A stretch of DNA of 6,123 bases from positions 1 through 6,123 of the forward strand of contig JAAZDZ010000406.1 in NCBI GenBank assembly GCA_012512545.1, read 5' to 3'. Below, piece after piece: positions 1 through 5,802 of the stretch (position 1 is the first letter of the stretch; every line of letters begins with the position of its first letter). The translations under genes and the position numbers were made by a program. The notes beneath the pieces were generated by a model. That model was not told the DNA's origin. It made no database searches and saw nothing but the letters and a program-made list of their open reading frames with translations. This stretch comes from Alcaligenaceae bacterium. GTDB taxonomy: Bacteria > Pseudomonadota > Gammaproteobacteria > Burkholderiales > Burkholderiaceae_B.

Positions 1-97
1 GTTTGTCGAGCATATTTCCGGCAGCTATTCGGGCGTAATGGGCCTGCCGGTCTATGAAACCGGCAGGCTGCTGCGCGAATTCATGCTGCGCTCATAG
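1..97 (+). CDS. maf: Maf-family nucleotide pyrophosphatase, C-terminal end only (5' truncated by window)
   Basis: Reading from base 2 gives 31 codons ending in TAG at 95-97. The peptide contains [14 protein letters not shown] followed by GRLLREFM. This matches the conserved C-terminal signature of Maf/YhdE/YceF proteins, where a GSY..V.GLP..ET stretch precedes a final helix. Maf proteins are cytoplasmic pyrophosphatases that hydrolyse non-canonical or modified nucleoside triphosphates to monophosphates, and some affect septation. The catalytic part lies outside the window, so the substrate subgroup cannot be assigned. The gene converges on sixA with 23 bp between the stop codons and no evident terminator in that gap. 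Family assignment rests on this short tail only. Confidence 0.75.
   Translation, partial: FVEHISGSYSGVMGLPVYETGRLLREFMLRS
42..68. repeat. 9-bp inverted repeat inside the 3' end of maf
   Basis: GCCTGCCGG at 42-50 is the exact reverse complement of CCGGCAGGC at 60-68, with a 9-nt loop. No T-run follows on either strand, so it is not a canonical intrinsic terminator. It lies just past the stop of the convergent sixA gene, so it could stabilise or help end transcripts from either side. It also encodes conserved Maf residues (GLP..ET), so chance is possible. Confidence 0.4.
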
Positions 98-120
98 GCT
101 CAGACAGAACCAACGGGACA

Positions 121-633
121 CTACCCAACGCTTTCAGGGGTCTCAAAGCGTTCCAGGTGACCGCCCTGGGCGTCAAGCTCCGCCCAGGAGCTGACAGTGA
201 AATCAATCACCGCCAGGCCACCCACGGCAAATTCCCGTTGCAGCCGCGCCGCCGCCGCGGCATCTGCGCTGCCAGCCAGCCACGCAGCCAGCCTTTCCAG
301 GCCGGGGTTGTGCCCGACCAGCATAACGCTGGCATGGCTGGCGTCCTGTTCGCGCACCACTTCAAGAAGAGAGCCCGCACTGGATTCGTAGATGCGCGGC
401 TCATTCACCTTGGCGGCGGAAAGCTCACCGCTTGCGCAAGCCTGCGCCCAGGTCTCCTGCGTGCGCTTCGCTGTAGATACAACAAAGATACTTGGCTCAA
501 GGTTATGCGCGCGGATATAGCGCCCCATGAGCCGCGCCTGTTCATGACCCCGGTCTGAGAGGGGGCGCTCGTGATCGGCGATGCCTGCAGGCCGGTCGGC
601 GTGGGCATGACGAAACAGCATGAGTCTTAGCAT
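121..633 (-). CDS. sixA: SixA-type phosphohistidine phosphatase (histidine phosphatase superfamily)
   Basis: This 170-residue protein opens with LMLFRHAHAD, the RHG-type catalytic motif with His9 as the expected phospho-acceptor and Arg8 beside it. Further superfamily residues are Arg57 in STAKRTQET, the acidic residue in IYESS (about 83) and His108 in LVGHNPGLE. The short single domain with HNPGLE is characteristic of SixA, which is 161 residues in E. coli. There it removes phosphate from histidines of phosphotransfer proteins (ArcB HPt, and more recently NPr of the nitrogen PTS). The target here is unknown. There is no signal peptide, so it is cytoplasmic. The start at 633 has a modest AGGA upstream; Met5 (codon at 619-621) is an alternative that keeps the catalytic motif. 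It lies 31 bp downstream of lysR on the same strand with no terminator between, so read-through from lysR is plausible. Confidence 0.88.
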   Translation of the reverse strand: MLRLMLFRHAHADRPAGIADHERPLSDRGHEQARLMGRYIRAHNLEPSIFVVSTAKRTQETWAQACASGELSAAKVNEPRIYESSAGSLLEVVREQDASHASVMLVGHNPGLERLAAWLAGSADAAAAARLQREFAVGGLAVIDFTVSSWAELDAQGGHLERFETPESVG

Positions 634-664
634 GGAAGAATCCTGTATGGAAATTGGAATGACT

Positions 665-1603
665 CTAAGGAGTCGCAGAAGAACCCGAGTTCAAGACCCG
701 CTCTTTGGCCTGATTCCAGGTCTGAGCCCGTTCAATGACGAAATCAATCAGAGTGCGCACTGCCTGAGTCTGGTAACGCCCGGGCATACGCAGAAGATAC
801 ATGCTGGTGCCAAAAATACTCAGGCGCCAATCTCGCAGCATCGTTACCACCCGCCCCTCCATGACGTCTTTTTCAACGACATAATCAGGTACGACGCCAA
901 TCCCCAGGCCACCCAGTATTGCTTCGCGCAGGAACTGAAAGTTTTCGGATGCCAATGTTGGCCGCAGCGCCAGTTCAAGACGTGTTTCCCCTTTATACGC
1001 CGCCAACCGCAGTTCCCGCCCCACAACATGTGAAGTGACAATGGGAAATTCGTGCAGATCGTCCAGTTCAACAGGCATTGAATGCCTGTCGGCATATTCT
1101 CGCACGGCACAGGCAACATATTCCATATCCGCCAGTTTCACGGCAACCAGCTGGGCCGGCGGGTCGGACATCACCCTTACGGCGATATCCACTTCGTCGC
1201 GCAGCAGGTCGTCAACGTGATTGTCGAACATCAGAGTCAGGAGAATGTCGGGGTACTGCCGCTTGAACTCAATCAGCCAGTCCGACATGATCTGGTTTCC
1301 GAAGCCGGTCGGAATACTCATCCTCACCTGCCCGTGCAGCCCGCTTCCCAGAAACGATACCGATTCTCTGGCCGCCATGAGTTCATCACGGATGACACAG
1401 CCATGCTGATAAAGCCTCAGCCCCAGTTCAGTGGGTTCCAGGTGACGGGTCGTGCGCCGTAAAAGTTCCTGGCCCACATTCTTTTCCAACTGCCCCAGGT
1501 GATAGCTGATATTGGCCCGGCTCATTTTCAATCGGCGCGCGGCCAGGCTGAGGTTGCCCGCTTCTACAATATCCGCGAGCAGCACAAGAGATTGCGCATC
1601 CAT
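665..1603 (-). CDS. LysR-family transcriptional regulator
   Basis: This 312-residue protein has the usual LysR length and two-part design. Residues 1-60 form the winged helix-turn-helix, with AGNLSLAARRLKMSRANISY leading into HLGQLEKNVGQELLRRTTRH, followed by PTELG at 57-61. A linker helix follows, then an effector-binding domain from about residue 90 (GQVRMSIPTGFG) to 295, including the usual LREAILGGLGIGVVPDYVV stretch (225-243). Such proteins bind inverted repeats in the divergent promoter region and respond to a small effector. The divergent partner is an acyl-CoA dehydrogenase, so an acyl-CoA or free-acid effector is a reasonable guess but unproven. The start at 1603 is the natural N-terminus of the HTH, with an AGG about 9 nt upstream. 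A candidate operator and promoter lie 40-75 bp upstream, which suggests autoregulation. The C-terminal tail after about 298 is low in conservation. Confidence 0.92.
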   Translation of the reverse strand: MDAQSLVLLADIVEAGNLSLAARRLKMSRANISYHLGQLEKNVGQELLRRTTRHLEPTELGLRLYQHGCVIRDELMAARESVSFLGSGLHGQVRMSIPTGFGNQIMSDWLIEFKRQYPDILLTLMFDNHVDDLLRDEVDIAVRVMSDPPAQLVAVKLADMEYVACAVREYADRHSMPVELDDLHEFPIVTSHVVGRELRLAAYKGETRLELALRPTLASENFQFLREAILGGLGIGVVPDYVVEKDVMEGRVVTMLRDWRLSIFGTSMYLLRMPGRYQTQAVRTLIDFVIERAQTWNQAKERVLNSGSSATP

Positions 1604-1620
1604 CTATTCGCCTAATTTCT

Positions 1621-1651
1621 TTGACAGTATTTTCAATTTTATGGTTATTGT
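1621..1651 (+). promoter_or_regulatory. Candidate sigma70 promoter for the acyl-CoA dehydrogenase gene
   Basis: TTGACA at 1621-1626 is a perfect -35 hexamer. The best -10 is TATTGT at 1646-1651 (4 of 6 matches) with a long 19-bp spacer. A transcript from here would begin near 1658 and carry a leader of more than 200 nt. The weak, long-spaced -10 lies inside the 1645-1660 inverted repeat, as expected for a promoter needing a LysR-type activator. This is inference from sequence pattern only. Confidence 0.35.
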
Positions 1652-1660
1652 AAGAAATAA
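1645..1660. promoter_or_regulatory. Candidate LysR operator, TTATT-N6-AATAA
   Basis: TTATT at 1645-1649 pairs with AATAA at 1656-1660 across 6 nt. The site also fits the T-N11-A LysR box (T1645 with A1657, T1648 with A1660). Its centre lies about 50 bp upstream of the lysR start. It overlaps the candidate -10 elements of both divergent promoters, the common arrangement for LysR-type autorepression and divergent activation. Binding is inferred, not shown. Confidence 0.4.
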
Positions 1661-1675
1661 TCGACGAATGCATAA
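1647..1675 (-). promoter_or_regulatory. Candidate lysR promoter (-10 TACAAT)
   Basis: On the - strand TACAAT (bases 1652 to 1647) matches the -10 consensus at 5 of 6 positions. It would start transcription about 35-40 nt before the lysR ATG. The hexamer 17 bp upstream (TTATGC, bases 1675-1670) is a poor -35. The -10 overlaps the 1645-1660 inverted repeat, which would suit autorepression by LysR. Confidence 0.3.
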
Positions 1676-1680
1676 TGCAT
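1668..1680. repeat. 13-bp palindrome ATGCAT-A-ATGCAT
   Basis: ATGCAT at 1668-1673 and ATGCAT at 1675-1680 flank a central A. Because ATGCAT is self-complementary, the site is both a direct and an inverted repeat. It sits 7 bp from the candidate LysR operator, on the dehydrogenase side, and could be a second half of the binding region or a site for another regulator. Confidence 0.4.
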
Positions 1681-1885
1681 AAGGCGTGCAGATTGTGCTG
1701 CCAGCCGCCCGACGCCCTACGCTGCGCGTCCGGGCATCAGTATCGCCAATGCAGATATCCAAAGCGCTGCTGACTTGCGCGCCCTATACTATTAATCGTT
1801 TTGCGACGATGCAGCCGCGCGGCGTAGCAGCCGCACAATGAGTAATACTGCGGTCATCCAGGCCGCCAACAGGAAATATCACGAC

Positions 1886-3049
1886 ATGTCCCTTGATCAA
1901 GAAACCTTTCAACTCCTGAAGTCGAGCGTTCAACGATTCGTACAGGAAAGGCTCGTCCCTGCCGAAGACTCTGTAGAAGAACACGATGAAGTCCCTGAGG
2001 ACATCGTTTCCGACATGAAGGAACTCGGCTTGTTCGGCCTCTCGATTCCTGAAGAATACGGCGGCATCGGCCTGACGATGGCGCAAGAGTGCGAAGTCGC
2101 TTACGAACTGGGCCACACTGCCCTGGCTTTCCGCTCTGTGGCGGGCACCAATATCGGAATCGGCTCTCAAGGGATTCTGATGGACGGCACGCCCGAACAG
2201 AAATCCGAATACCTGCCCCGCATTGCCAGCGGCGAAATGATTATTTCGTTTGCCCTGACCGAACCCGATGCCGGTTCTGACGCCGCAGCGCTCAAGACCC
2301 GCGCCGTGGCCGACGGCAGCGACTACCTGCTGACCGGCGGAAAGCGCTTCATCACCAATGCGCCGCGCGCCGATGCTTTCACGCTGATGGCCCGTACTGG
2401 CGGCCCGGGCGCCGGTGGCATCTCGGCCTTCATCGTTCCGGCCAAGCTGCCCGGCCTGACTCTGGGCAAGCCCGACAAGAAAATGGGCCAGCGCGGCACC
2501 AAGACCTGCGACGTCAACATGGACGAAGTCCGCGTACCCGCCGCCAACATCATTGGCGGTGAACCCGGCAAGGGCTTCAAGACAGCCATGAAGGTTCTGG
2601 ATCGCGGCCGTCTGCACTTGTCCGCAGTGGCCTGCGGCATGGCCAGCCGCATTCTGCAGGAAAGCATTGCCTACGCCCAGCAGCGCAAGCAGTTTGGTCA
2701 GCGTATTGGCGATTTCCAGCTGGTTCAGGCCATGCTGGCCGACAGTCAGGCAGAACTGCTGGCCGCCTGGGCGCTGGTTCAGTCGGTGGCCCAGAGCTAC
2801 GACGCCAAGCCCTTCGGCGCCCACGACCCCGAAGTCAGCATGCAGGCATCCTGCGCCAAGATGTTCGCCACCGAAATGGTGGGCCGCGTAGCCGACCGTG
2901 GCGTGCAGGTTCACGGCGGTTCCGGCTATATCAACGAATACAAGGTAGAACGCTTCTACCGCGATGTGCGTCTGCTGCGCCTGTACGAAGGCACCACCCA
3001 GATCCAGCAAATGGTCATCGGCAAACAGCTGATGAAGCGCGACATCTGA
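1886..3049 (+). CDS. Acyl-CoA dehydrogenase (FAD-dependent, homomeric short/medium-chain type)
   Basis: This enzyme catalyses alpha,beta-desaturation of an acyl-CoA with FAD, passing electrons to electron-transfer flavoprotein. From this start it is 387 residues, the usual family length. The three family parts appear in order: an N-terminal helical domain, a beta domain with the FAD/substrate signature FALTEPDAGSD (122-132), and a C-terminal helical domain. The last carries QQRKQFGQRI (265-274), the FAD-loop QVHGGSGY (341-348) and VERFYRDVR. The catalytic base is expected at Glu368 in YEGTTQIQ, the position used by short- and medium-chain enzymes; the alternative isovaleryl-type position reads LDRGRLH, without Glu. 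An in-frame ATG at 1838 would add 16 residues but has no ribosome-binding site. The ATG at 1886 follows AGGAA at 1871-1875 and begins the conserved MSLDQETFQLL. Divergent from lysR and ended by a hairpin terminator, it is probably monocistronic. The exact substrate is not readable. Confidence 0.92.
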   Translation: MSLDQETFQLLKSSVQRFVQERLVPAEDSVEEHDEVPEDIVSDMKELGLFGLSIPEEYGGIGLTMAQECEVAYELGHTALAFRSVAGTNIGIGSQGILMDGTPEQKSEYLPRIASGEMIISFALTEPDAGSDAAALKTRAVADGSDYLLTGGKRFITNAPRADAFTLMARTGGPGAGGISAFIVPAKLPGLTLGKPDKKMGQRGTKTCDVNMDEVRVPAANIIGGEPGKGFKTAMKVLDRGRLHLSAVACGMASRILQESIAYAQQRKQFGQRIGDFQLVQAMLADSQAELLAAWALVQSVAQSYDAKPFGAHDPEVSMQASCAKMFATEMVGRVADRGVQVHGGSGYINEYKVERFYRDVRLLRLYEGTTQIQQMVIGKQLMKRDI

Positions 3050-3056
3050 GTCAGGC

Positions 3057-3073
3057 GCTGCCGATCCGGCAGC
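3057..3073. repeat. 7-bp hairpin just after the acyl-CoA dehydrogenase stop
   Basis: GCTGCCG at 3057-3063 and CGGCAGC at 3067-3073 pair perfectly around ATC. No T-run follows, so it is probably not a terminator by itself. It lies 8 bp past the stop and may protect the mRNA 3' end ahead of the true terminator. Confidence 0.4.
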
Positions 3074-3094
3074 TCGGGCGGCCTTCGTCCAACT

Positions 3095-3129
3095 AAAAAA
3101 AGCGGTGCCCGTGGGCACCGCTTTTTTTT
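3095..3129. terminator. Strong bidirectional rho-independent terminator
   Basis: The 9-bp stem pairs AGCGGTGCC (3101-3109) with GGCACCGCT (3114-3122) around the loop CGTG. An A-run at 3095-3100 precedes it and a T-run at 3122-3129 follows it, so each strand has a U-tract after the hairpin. It separates the + strand dehydrogenase (stop at 3049) from the - strand pimD (stop at 3174-3176) and can end both transcripts. Confidence 0.92.
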
Positions 3130-3130
3130 G

Positions 3131-3163
3131 CAGACCTCGCTTGCAAGCAAGGTCTGTTTCTTC
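3131..3163. terminator. Second, weaker terminator-like hairpin
   Basis: CAGACCT at 3131-3137 pairs with AGGTCTG at 3150-3156, with a few inner pairs (GC/GC plus TT/AA, after one mismatch). On the + strand it is followed by an imperfect T-rich tail, TTTCTTC (3157-3163). Read from the pimD side, it comes 17 bp after the stop and just ahead of the stronger terminator. It is likely a backup hairpin of the convergent junction. Confidence 0.5.
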
Positions 3164-3173
3164 ATGAGCAGAA

Positions 3174-4295
3174 TCAATCCTGCTGGTAGAGGGCTTCCAG
3201 CTGGCTCAGGTGGTGGTCTGTATCGCCCAGCAGATAATCCGTGAACGTCAGACGCTTGAAGTAGTCGCCGACTTCCAGCTCGTGGGTCACGCCAATGCCG
3301 CCATGCAATTGCACAGCGCTCTGACCAATGAAACGCCCCGCTTCGGCCACTGCTACCTTGGCCGATGACAGCAGACGCTGACGTTGCCCGGCATCGGTTT
3401 CGCCCAAGCCTGTTGCAGCCACATACGCCATGGAGATGGCGATTTCCTGCTTCACCAGCATATCGGCCAGGCAGAACTGCAGCGCCTGGAAATCTGCCAG
3501 CGGGCGCTTGAACTGCTGACGTGTCTTGAGATATTCAGCGGTGATTTCGACCAGGCGCTGCATGGCGCCCGCCGCGTGCGCGCACAGCGCCAGCACGCCA
3601 TAGCCGATGCCTGCGTCCAGCGCGGCCTCGGCTGCTGCGCCCCGGGCGATCAGAGCCGACCCGGCAACTTCGACCCCATCAAGGTTGATGTAGGCGCAGC
3701 GCTGACCATCCATGGTGGGATAGTCATTGCGGGTAACGCCCTGCGCATCGCCATCCACCAGAAACAAGGCAGTTTCGCCATCAAGCACGGCGCTGATGAT
3801 GAGTTTGTGCGCCTGCCCGCCCGCCCAGGCGAGCTTCTTGGCGCCATTCAGCACGAAACCTGCGCCACCCTTGGCGGCCTGCGTGGCCTGCGGTGTCTGG
3901 TTGTTGTGCTGATCGCCTTCCAGATACGCCAGGGCCAGCACCAGTTCGCCGCCCGCCATCAAGGGCAGGCATTCTTCCTGAACAGCCGCGTTACCGCTGT
4001 TGGCCAGCAAGGCAGTCGCAATGACGGCGCTGGGAATGACAGGCTCGGCCACCAGGCCACGACCCAGCTCAAGCTGCGTGGCTACCAGGGTTGCGGGCGA
4101 TTCCCCGAAACCGCCGTGCTCTTCAGGCACCAGCAGGCCGGTTACACCGACATCCGCCAGCGACTGCCAGGACGCTGCATTCAGTTCGCTCTGCGCGGCG
4201 CGTCCGCGGCGCTGTTCAAAGGCCCATCCGTCGGCCATCAACCTGCGCAGGCTGTCAGTCAGCATGCGCTGTTCTTCGTTATAGGTGAAATCCAT
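3174..4295 (-). CDS. pimD: Acyl-CoA dehydrogenase small subunit, PimD-like
   Basis: The 373-residue protein starts MDFTYNEEQRMLTDSLRRLM, typical of pimeloyl-CoA dehydrogenase small subunits. C-terminal family parts are clear: YLKTRQQFKRPLADFQ (255-270), the FAD-loop motif QLHGGIGVTHE (329-339) and YFKRLTFTDYLLGDTDHHL (345-363). Two things differ from an ordinary acyl-CoA dehydrogenase. The TEPxxGSD signature is lost (ALAYLEGDQHNNQ, 121-133). The residue aligned with the usual catalytic Glu in YEGT is Gly357 in LLGDTD. This fits a partner subunit that helps bind FAD but does not carry the base. It follows pimC with a 33-bp gap, preceded by a weak GGATGG ribosome-binding site, so the two should be co-transcribed and form a heteromer. 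The substrate may be a dicarboxylyl- or fatty acyl-CoA; pimelate itself is known only for the namesake. Confidence 0.85.
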   Translation of the reverse strand: MDFTYNEEQRMLTDSLRRLMADGWAFEQRRGRAAQSELNAASWQSLADVGVTGLLVPEEHGGFGESPATLVATQLELGRGLVAEPVIPSAVIATALLANSGNAAVQEECLPLMAGGELVLALAYLEGDQHNNQTPQATQAAKGGAGFVLNGAKKLAWAGGQAHKLIISAVLDGETALFLVDGDAQGVTRNDYPTMDGQRCAYINLDGVEVAGSALIARGAAAEAALDAGIGYGVLALCAHAAGAMQRLVEITAEYLKTRQQFKRPLADFQALQFCLADMLVKQEIAISMAYVAATGLGETDAGQRQRLLSSAKVAVAEAGRFIGQSAVQLHGGIGVTHELEVGDYFKRLTFTDYLLGDTDHHLSQLEALYQQD

Positions 4296-4328
4296 GATTC
4301 GCCATCCGTGAAATTGGAGATTGGGCTC

Positions 4329-5519
4329 TTATGCGCTGAGTATCATCTTGGCGATGATGCCCTTCTGCACCTCGGTGGTGCCCCCGTAGATCGAGGTTTT
4401 GCGCATGTCGAAATAAGCGGCTGATGCCGCTGCCGAGAAATCGGGCCCCGGGCCTTCAAACTCGGCGCCAGGCTCCATCCAGGCAAAATCGTACGGCCAG
4501 GAATCGACCCCCATGACTTCCATTTGCAGCATGGCGAGATCCTGCTGAATCTCGGAACCCCGGACCTTGAGGATGGAGGCTTGCGGCCCCGGCCCCTGGG
4601 CGCTGTTGGCAGCCACACGCAGCAACAGCATCTCGAGCGCGCGAATGTCGATCTCAAGACGGATGATTTTTTCCTTCAGACGTGGATTCTGATCGGCAGG
4701 CTTGCCATCCTTAATGGTAGTCGCCGCAAGATTCTTGAGAATCTTGAGCTCGCGATAACAATGGCCAATGCCAGCAATACCCGTGCGCTCGTGGCCCAGC
4801 AGGTATTTTGCGTAGGTCCAGCCTTCATTCTCGTTGCCAACCAGGTTTTCGAATGGGACTTTGACTTCGTCAAGCCAGACTTCGTTGACATCCGCGCCGC
4901 CATCCAGCGTGTGAATCGGCCTGACCGTGACACCGGGCTGCCGCATGTCAATCAGCAACATGGAAATGCCGCGCTGCGGCTTGGCATCTGGGTCGGTACG
5001 TGCAAGGCAGAACATCCAGTCGGCGTACTGGCCAAGCGTAGTCCAGGTTTTTTGGCCTGTCACCACGTAACCATCTGCTGTTTTGACTGCGCGAGTCTTG
5101 AGCGATGCGAGATCCGACCCCGATCCCGGCTCGGAATACCCCTGACACCACCAGTCCTCGACCGTCAGCATGCGTGGCAGGAAACGTTCCTGCTGCTCTT
5201 TGCTGCCGTACTTCATGAGCACGGGCCCGATCATGCTAAGCCCGAAAGGCAGCAAGCGCGGCGCGCCAGCCTTGAAGCTTTCAATCTCAAAAATCAGCCG
5301 CTGCAGCGGGCCCCAGCCCGTACCGCCGAACTCTACGGGCCAAGTTGGCGCCCCCCAGCCCTTTTTGGCCAGAATGCGGTGCCAACGGATGTAATCCGTA
5401 TTCGTTAGGCGCTGATGTTTGAAAGCTTTCTCGCGAATATCAGCGGGGAGTTCTGCCTCGACGAACTCCCTCACTTCTTTACGAAACGCGAGCTCTTGCT
5501 CGTTCCACGTTAAGTCCAT
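4329..5519 (-). CDS. pimC: Acyl-CoA dehydrogenase large subunit, PimC-like
   Basis: From this start the protein is 396 residues, the usual PimC length. It begins MDLTWNEQELAFRKEVREF, with WPVEFGGTGWGPLQ (60-73), the substrate/FAD signature YSEPGSGSD (128-136), GQKTWTTLGQYADW (155-168) and a C-terminal TSIYGGTTEVQKGIIAK (375-391). At the YEGT position it has Gly378 instead of Glu. The likely catalytic base is Glu244 in LLGHERTGIA, matching the position used by isovaleryl-CoA dehydrogenase and by the mycobacterial heteromeric FadE enzymes. The reaction is FAD-dependent alpha,beta-desaturation of an acyl-CoA in the cytoplasm. The frame stays open upstream to an ATG at 5627, but the 5519 start follows a strong AAAGGAG and matches family N-termini. 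It is the first gene of the pimC-pimD operon and divergent from an acyl-CoA synthetase gene that could supply its substrate. Confidence 0.88.
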   Translation of the reverse strand: MDLTWNEQELAFRKEVREFVEAELPADIREKAFKHQRLTNTDYIRWHRILAKKGWGAPTWPVEFGGTGWGPLQRLIFEIESFKAGAPRLLPFGLSMIGPVLMKYGSKEQQERFLPRMLTVEDWWCQGYSEPGSGSDLASLKTRAVKTADGYVVTGQKTWTTLGQYADWMFCLARTDPDAKPQRGISMLLIDMRQPGVTVRPIHTLDGGADVNEVWLDEVKVPFENLVGNENEGWTYAKYLLGHERTGIAGIGHCYRELKILKNLAATTIKDGKPADQNPRLKEKIIRLEIDIRALEMLLLRVAANSAQGPGPQASILKVRGSEIQQDLAMLQMEVMGVDSWPYDFAWMEPGAEFEGPGPDFSAAASAAYFDMRKTSIYGGTTEVQKGIIAKMILSA

Positions 5520-5802
5520 AGTCCTATACTCCTTTGGGACGTACTGTAACCATCTAGTCCTGCCATAATCAATATCGCTTTTCAGAAGCCCCGCTTCATC
5601 AACACCGAATAAAGGCTCAGAATGCAATCATAAAAAGAGCCGGTCCGACTCAGCCCGCTCTGTGTACTCATGAACCAAAGACACTCTTCATGAAATCTGA
5701 ATTGCCAGATTGCCGGTTTGCGTTGAAACTAAAATGTAACCTGGGAGCTGGTCTCACCCGAACAGTTCCCAATGAACATGCAGCTAAAACCATAAAACCA
5801 GA
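5520..5802. promoter_or_regulatory. Divergent intergenic region between pimC and the acyl-CoA synthetase gene
   Basis: These 283 bp hold no convincing gene: the short open frames on either strand lack family resemblance. The region should carry the promoters of pimC (leftward) and the synthetase (rightward), but I found no hexamer pair good enough to name. Visible elements are an 11-bp direct repeat CAGAATGCAAT (5618-5628, and 5799-5809 over the synthetase start), GTTT-N6-AAAC at 5716-5729, the palindrome TTCATGAA at 5687-5694, and GTTC-N5-GAAC at 5765-5777. Any of these could be an operator; none matches a site I can name with confidence. Confidence 0.55.
5529..5535 (-). promoter_or_regulatory. 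pimC: Ribosome-binding site that fixes the pimC start
   Basis: On the - strand AAAGGAG (bases 5535 to 5529) lies 9 nt before the ATG at 5519. It is the clearest Shine-Dalgarno sequence in the window and decides against the 36-codon longer open frame from 5627. Confidence 0.75.

Larger units (their letters stand above)
1604..1885. promoter_or_regulatory. Divergent control region between lysR and acyl-CoA dehydrogenase gene
   Basis: The lysR-proximal part (about 1610-1680) is AT-rich and the rest is GC-rich. It holds an inverted repeat at 1645-1660, a 13-bp palindrome at 1668-1680, and candidate promoters in both directions. A bulged GC hairpin lies at 1707-1735. An 8-bp direct repeat GCAGCCGC occurs at 1811-1818 and 1827-1834, and the palindrome GCCGCGCGGC lies at 1814-1823. 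A second possible -10 for the + strand gene is TATACT at 1785-1790, but it has no good -35 at the normal distance. The bases 1838-1885 are open in frame with the dehydrogenase and might be coding if the upstream ATG is used. Confidence 0.6.

Noticed and set aside
620..1033. 137-codon + strand frame starting within the sixA 5' end and running opposite lysR
   Set aside because: Antisense to the conserved LysR effector domain; composition and lack of motifs indicate a shadow frame.
1785..1790. TATACT as the main dehydrogenase promoter
   Set aside because: A good -10, but the hexamer 17 bp upstream (AAGCGC) has no -35 character; kept only as an alternative within the control region entry.
1811..1834. 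GCAGCCGC direct repeat and GCCGCGCGGC palindrome as an operator
   Set aside because: Short GC-rich repeats of this size are expected by chance in such composition; noted within the control region only.
1784..3118. 444-codon open frame on the - strand opposite the acyl-CoA dehydrogenase
   Set aside because: It is antisense to a clear family member over its whole length, composed of low-complexity Ala/Gly/His-rich sequence with no recognisable domain. Long antisense frames are common in GC-rich genes.
3384..4424. 346-codon + strand open frame opposite pimD
   Set aside because: It runs antisense across pimD and into pimC, with no recognisable domain. The pimD frame carries all the family motifs.
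4524..5408. 294-codon + strand open frame opposite pimC
   Set aside because: Antisense shadow of PimC; no domain or ribosome-binding site of its own.
5520..5627. 36-codon N-terminal extension of pimC from the ATG at 5627
   Set aside because: The extension does not resemble dehydrogenase sequence, and the ATG at 5519 has a strong AAAGGAG and a family-typical MDLTW start.
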